Shown piece by piece: positions 5,524 to 6,552 of a DNA stretch of 6,552 nt (the first letter of the stretch is position 1; every line of letters begins with the position of its first letter). The stretch is from assembly GCA_030740295.1 (NCBI GenBank), contig JASLXP010000831.1, positions 1 to 6,552 on the forward strand, written 5' to 3'. Source of the stretch: Planctomycetota bacterium (GTDB taxonomy: Bacteria; Planctomycetota; PUPC01; JACPCR01). A model generated the notes under the pieces. It saw only the letters and a program-made list of their open reading frames with translations. It searched no databases and was not told the DNA's origin. A program made the position numbers and the translations under genes.

Positions 5524-6552
5524 ATGAAGATCGACAGCGCTTTCAACGAGCCCTGGGAGACAACCATTGATGACAAAGACAGAGCGATCAGACCAGAAAG
5601 ATGCGCAAGAAGGATGTCTGTTTCTTGTTCCCCATTCGCCGTTTTTCTGAGCTCGTTTGAGGCCCTTCTCTTTTTGTTGGTCGCTGTCGCAGAGCCTGCG
5701 CCGGCAGAAGTGCTGCCAAGGATCGGCTTTCCCGGTGTTGTAGTCTCGGATATTGAGGCCGGCGGCGGTTACCTGTACGCGGCGGTCACAGGTCAGAAAG
5801 CAGGAAGCTTAACGATCATCCACGTTCGGGGAATGGCCTCCGAGGATATGGACGCGAAAGGCGCGATTCGATTGCGGGACACGAATGCGAATTCTGTTGC
5901 GGCCTATCGGCTCGTGGGGCCGGATGAGCAGAGACCCGGTGATGCTTCGGCGAGGGTGGTCGGGGCGATTCGCTGCGAGGTGGTCGGCACATTGAAACTC
6001 GATGCGCCCATCAAATGTCTCGCCCTCTCTGGTGACATGGTCTTCGCAGCATCTTCGCCGTCGAAGAGAGGAGGAAAGAGACCGGCTCACCTCTTTTCGA
6101 TTGATGCTTCGGACAAGACCTCCCCGAAGATCGACAAGAAAGTTCAACTGTCTCTGTCTGAAATTGCCGATATCACAACGAACGGCAAGCATGTTGCCAT
6201 ATCGGGAGACGACCAGGTCCTGGTTTACCAGACGGCGAATCTCGAAGCGCCTGAAATCAAACTTGACCAGATCAAAGGCGCGGCAGGGCTGTCACTTGCC
6301 GGTGATCTTCTTTCCCTGGGCTGCAAGGAAGGACTGCGGCTCTACAGATTCCGGGACGGCAACCTGGAATTGGCCGCGATTCATCGGACCGGCGCGGTCG
6401 GCGGAATACTGATCGAAAAAGGCCGCAAAGAGACTTGGAGTTATCTCTGTCACACAGAAAAAAACGGTGGCGTTTCGTTGTCTGAGCTCTCAAAGCGGTC
6501 CGAGCCGAAGTTGATAGCGGTCGCAGGCGCCTCCAGCAAGAAAGGTGATGAA
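5524..6552 (+). CDS. Exported beta-propeller protein with LVIVD-like repeats, C-terminal part beyond window
   Basis: The frame is open from 5524 to the right edge (343 residues, no stop). A hydrophobic segment at 38-56 followed by AVAEPAPA|EV (54-63) is a signal peptide or anchor. It is preceded by an arginine-rich stretch (RAIRPERCARR, 20-30), which fits the positive n-region expected for export. A start at ATG 5614 (residue 31) would remove all those arginines and has a badly spaced ribosome site, so 5524 is preferred but not certain. The rest shows about five 35-45-residue blades with a 'd(i/v)...g.ylyva....gl.i..v' pattern: about 72-101, 161-196, 209-241, 251-277 and 289-322. This resembles LVIVD-type propellers, which are usually extracytoplasmic and not enzymatic. 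No catalytic motif is seen. The gene starts 37 nt after the large carbohydrate-active-type gene and is probably co-transcribed with it. The sequence near the edge is Lys/Ser-rich (ASSKKGDE), so the blade series may be about to end or enter a linker. Confidence 0.75.
   Translation, partial: MKIDSAFNEPWETTIDDKDRAIRPERCARRMSVSCSPFAVFLSSFEALLFLLVAVAEPAPAEVLPRIGFPGVVVSDIEAGGGYLYAAVTGQKAGSLTIIHVRGMASEDMDAKGAIRLRDTNANSVAAYRLVGPDEQRPGDASARVVGAIRCEVVGTLKLDAPIKCLALSGDMVFAASSPSKRGGKRPAHLFSIDASDKTSPKIDKKVQLSLSEIADITTNGKHVAISGDDQVLVYQTANLEAPEIKLDQIKGAAGLSLAGDLLSLGCKEGLRLYRFRDGNLELAAIHRTGAVGGILIEKGRKETWSYLCHTEKNGGVSLSELSKRSEPKLIAVAGASSKKGDE

Overview
The window is moderately high-GC DNA, most likely from a member of the Planctomycetota-Verrucomicrobiota-Lentisphaerota group. 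This is an inference from gene content: an exported PQQ-type propeller with the N-terminal 'NWPxWRGP..DGVS' pattern, a large exported carbohydrate-active-type protein carrying a module I associate with planctomycetal and verrucomicrobial proteins, weak Shine-Dalgarno sites, and a heptamer-repeat intergenic region. There is no rRNA, tRNA, CRISPR array or insertion sequence.

Layout. (1) 1-753, minus strand: the N-terminal 251 residues of a galactokinase-family GHMP protein that runs off the left edge. Its fold motifs are clear, but the two residues essential for galactokinase chemistry are replaced. (2) 754-907: a divergent intergenic region with two arrays of a degenerate 7-bp repeat (GTTGATG) on either side of a perfect 6-bp-stem hairpin. 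(3) 908-2194, plus: an exported eight-bladed PQQ-like beta-propeller protein. (4) 2240-5486, plus: what looks like one very large exported multidomain protein (about 1081 residues after correction), split into two overlapping reading frames (2240-3574 and 3411-5486) by an apparent 1-nt frameshift near 3430-3440. Its order is signal peptide, two CBM4/9-like jelly-rolls, a beta-sandwich, a glycosidase-like TIM barrel, a 'HSG..AYWG..LP..GW..WD' module, and a C-terminal beta-sandwich. (5) 5524 to the right edge, plus: an exported beta-propeller with LVIVD-like blades, cut by the window end.

The three plus-strand genes are closely spaced (45 nt and 37 nt gaps) and all encode exported proteins, so they probably form one transcription unit facing away from the galactokinase-like gene. 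A role in binding and breaking down a polysaccharide or glycoside outside the cytoplasm is a reasonable inference. The divergent galactokinase-like gene would suit galactoside use, but its lost catalytic residues warn against a simple galactose-catabolism reading. The most interesting points are the altered galactokinase active site, the frameshifted multidomain enzyme, and that enzyme's unusual module combination.
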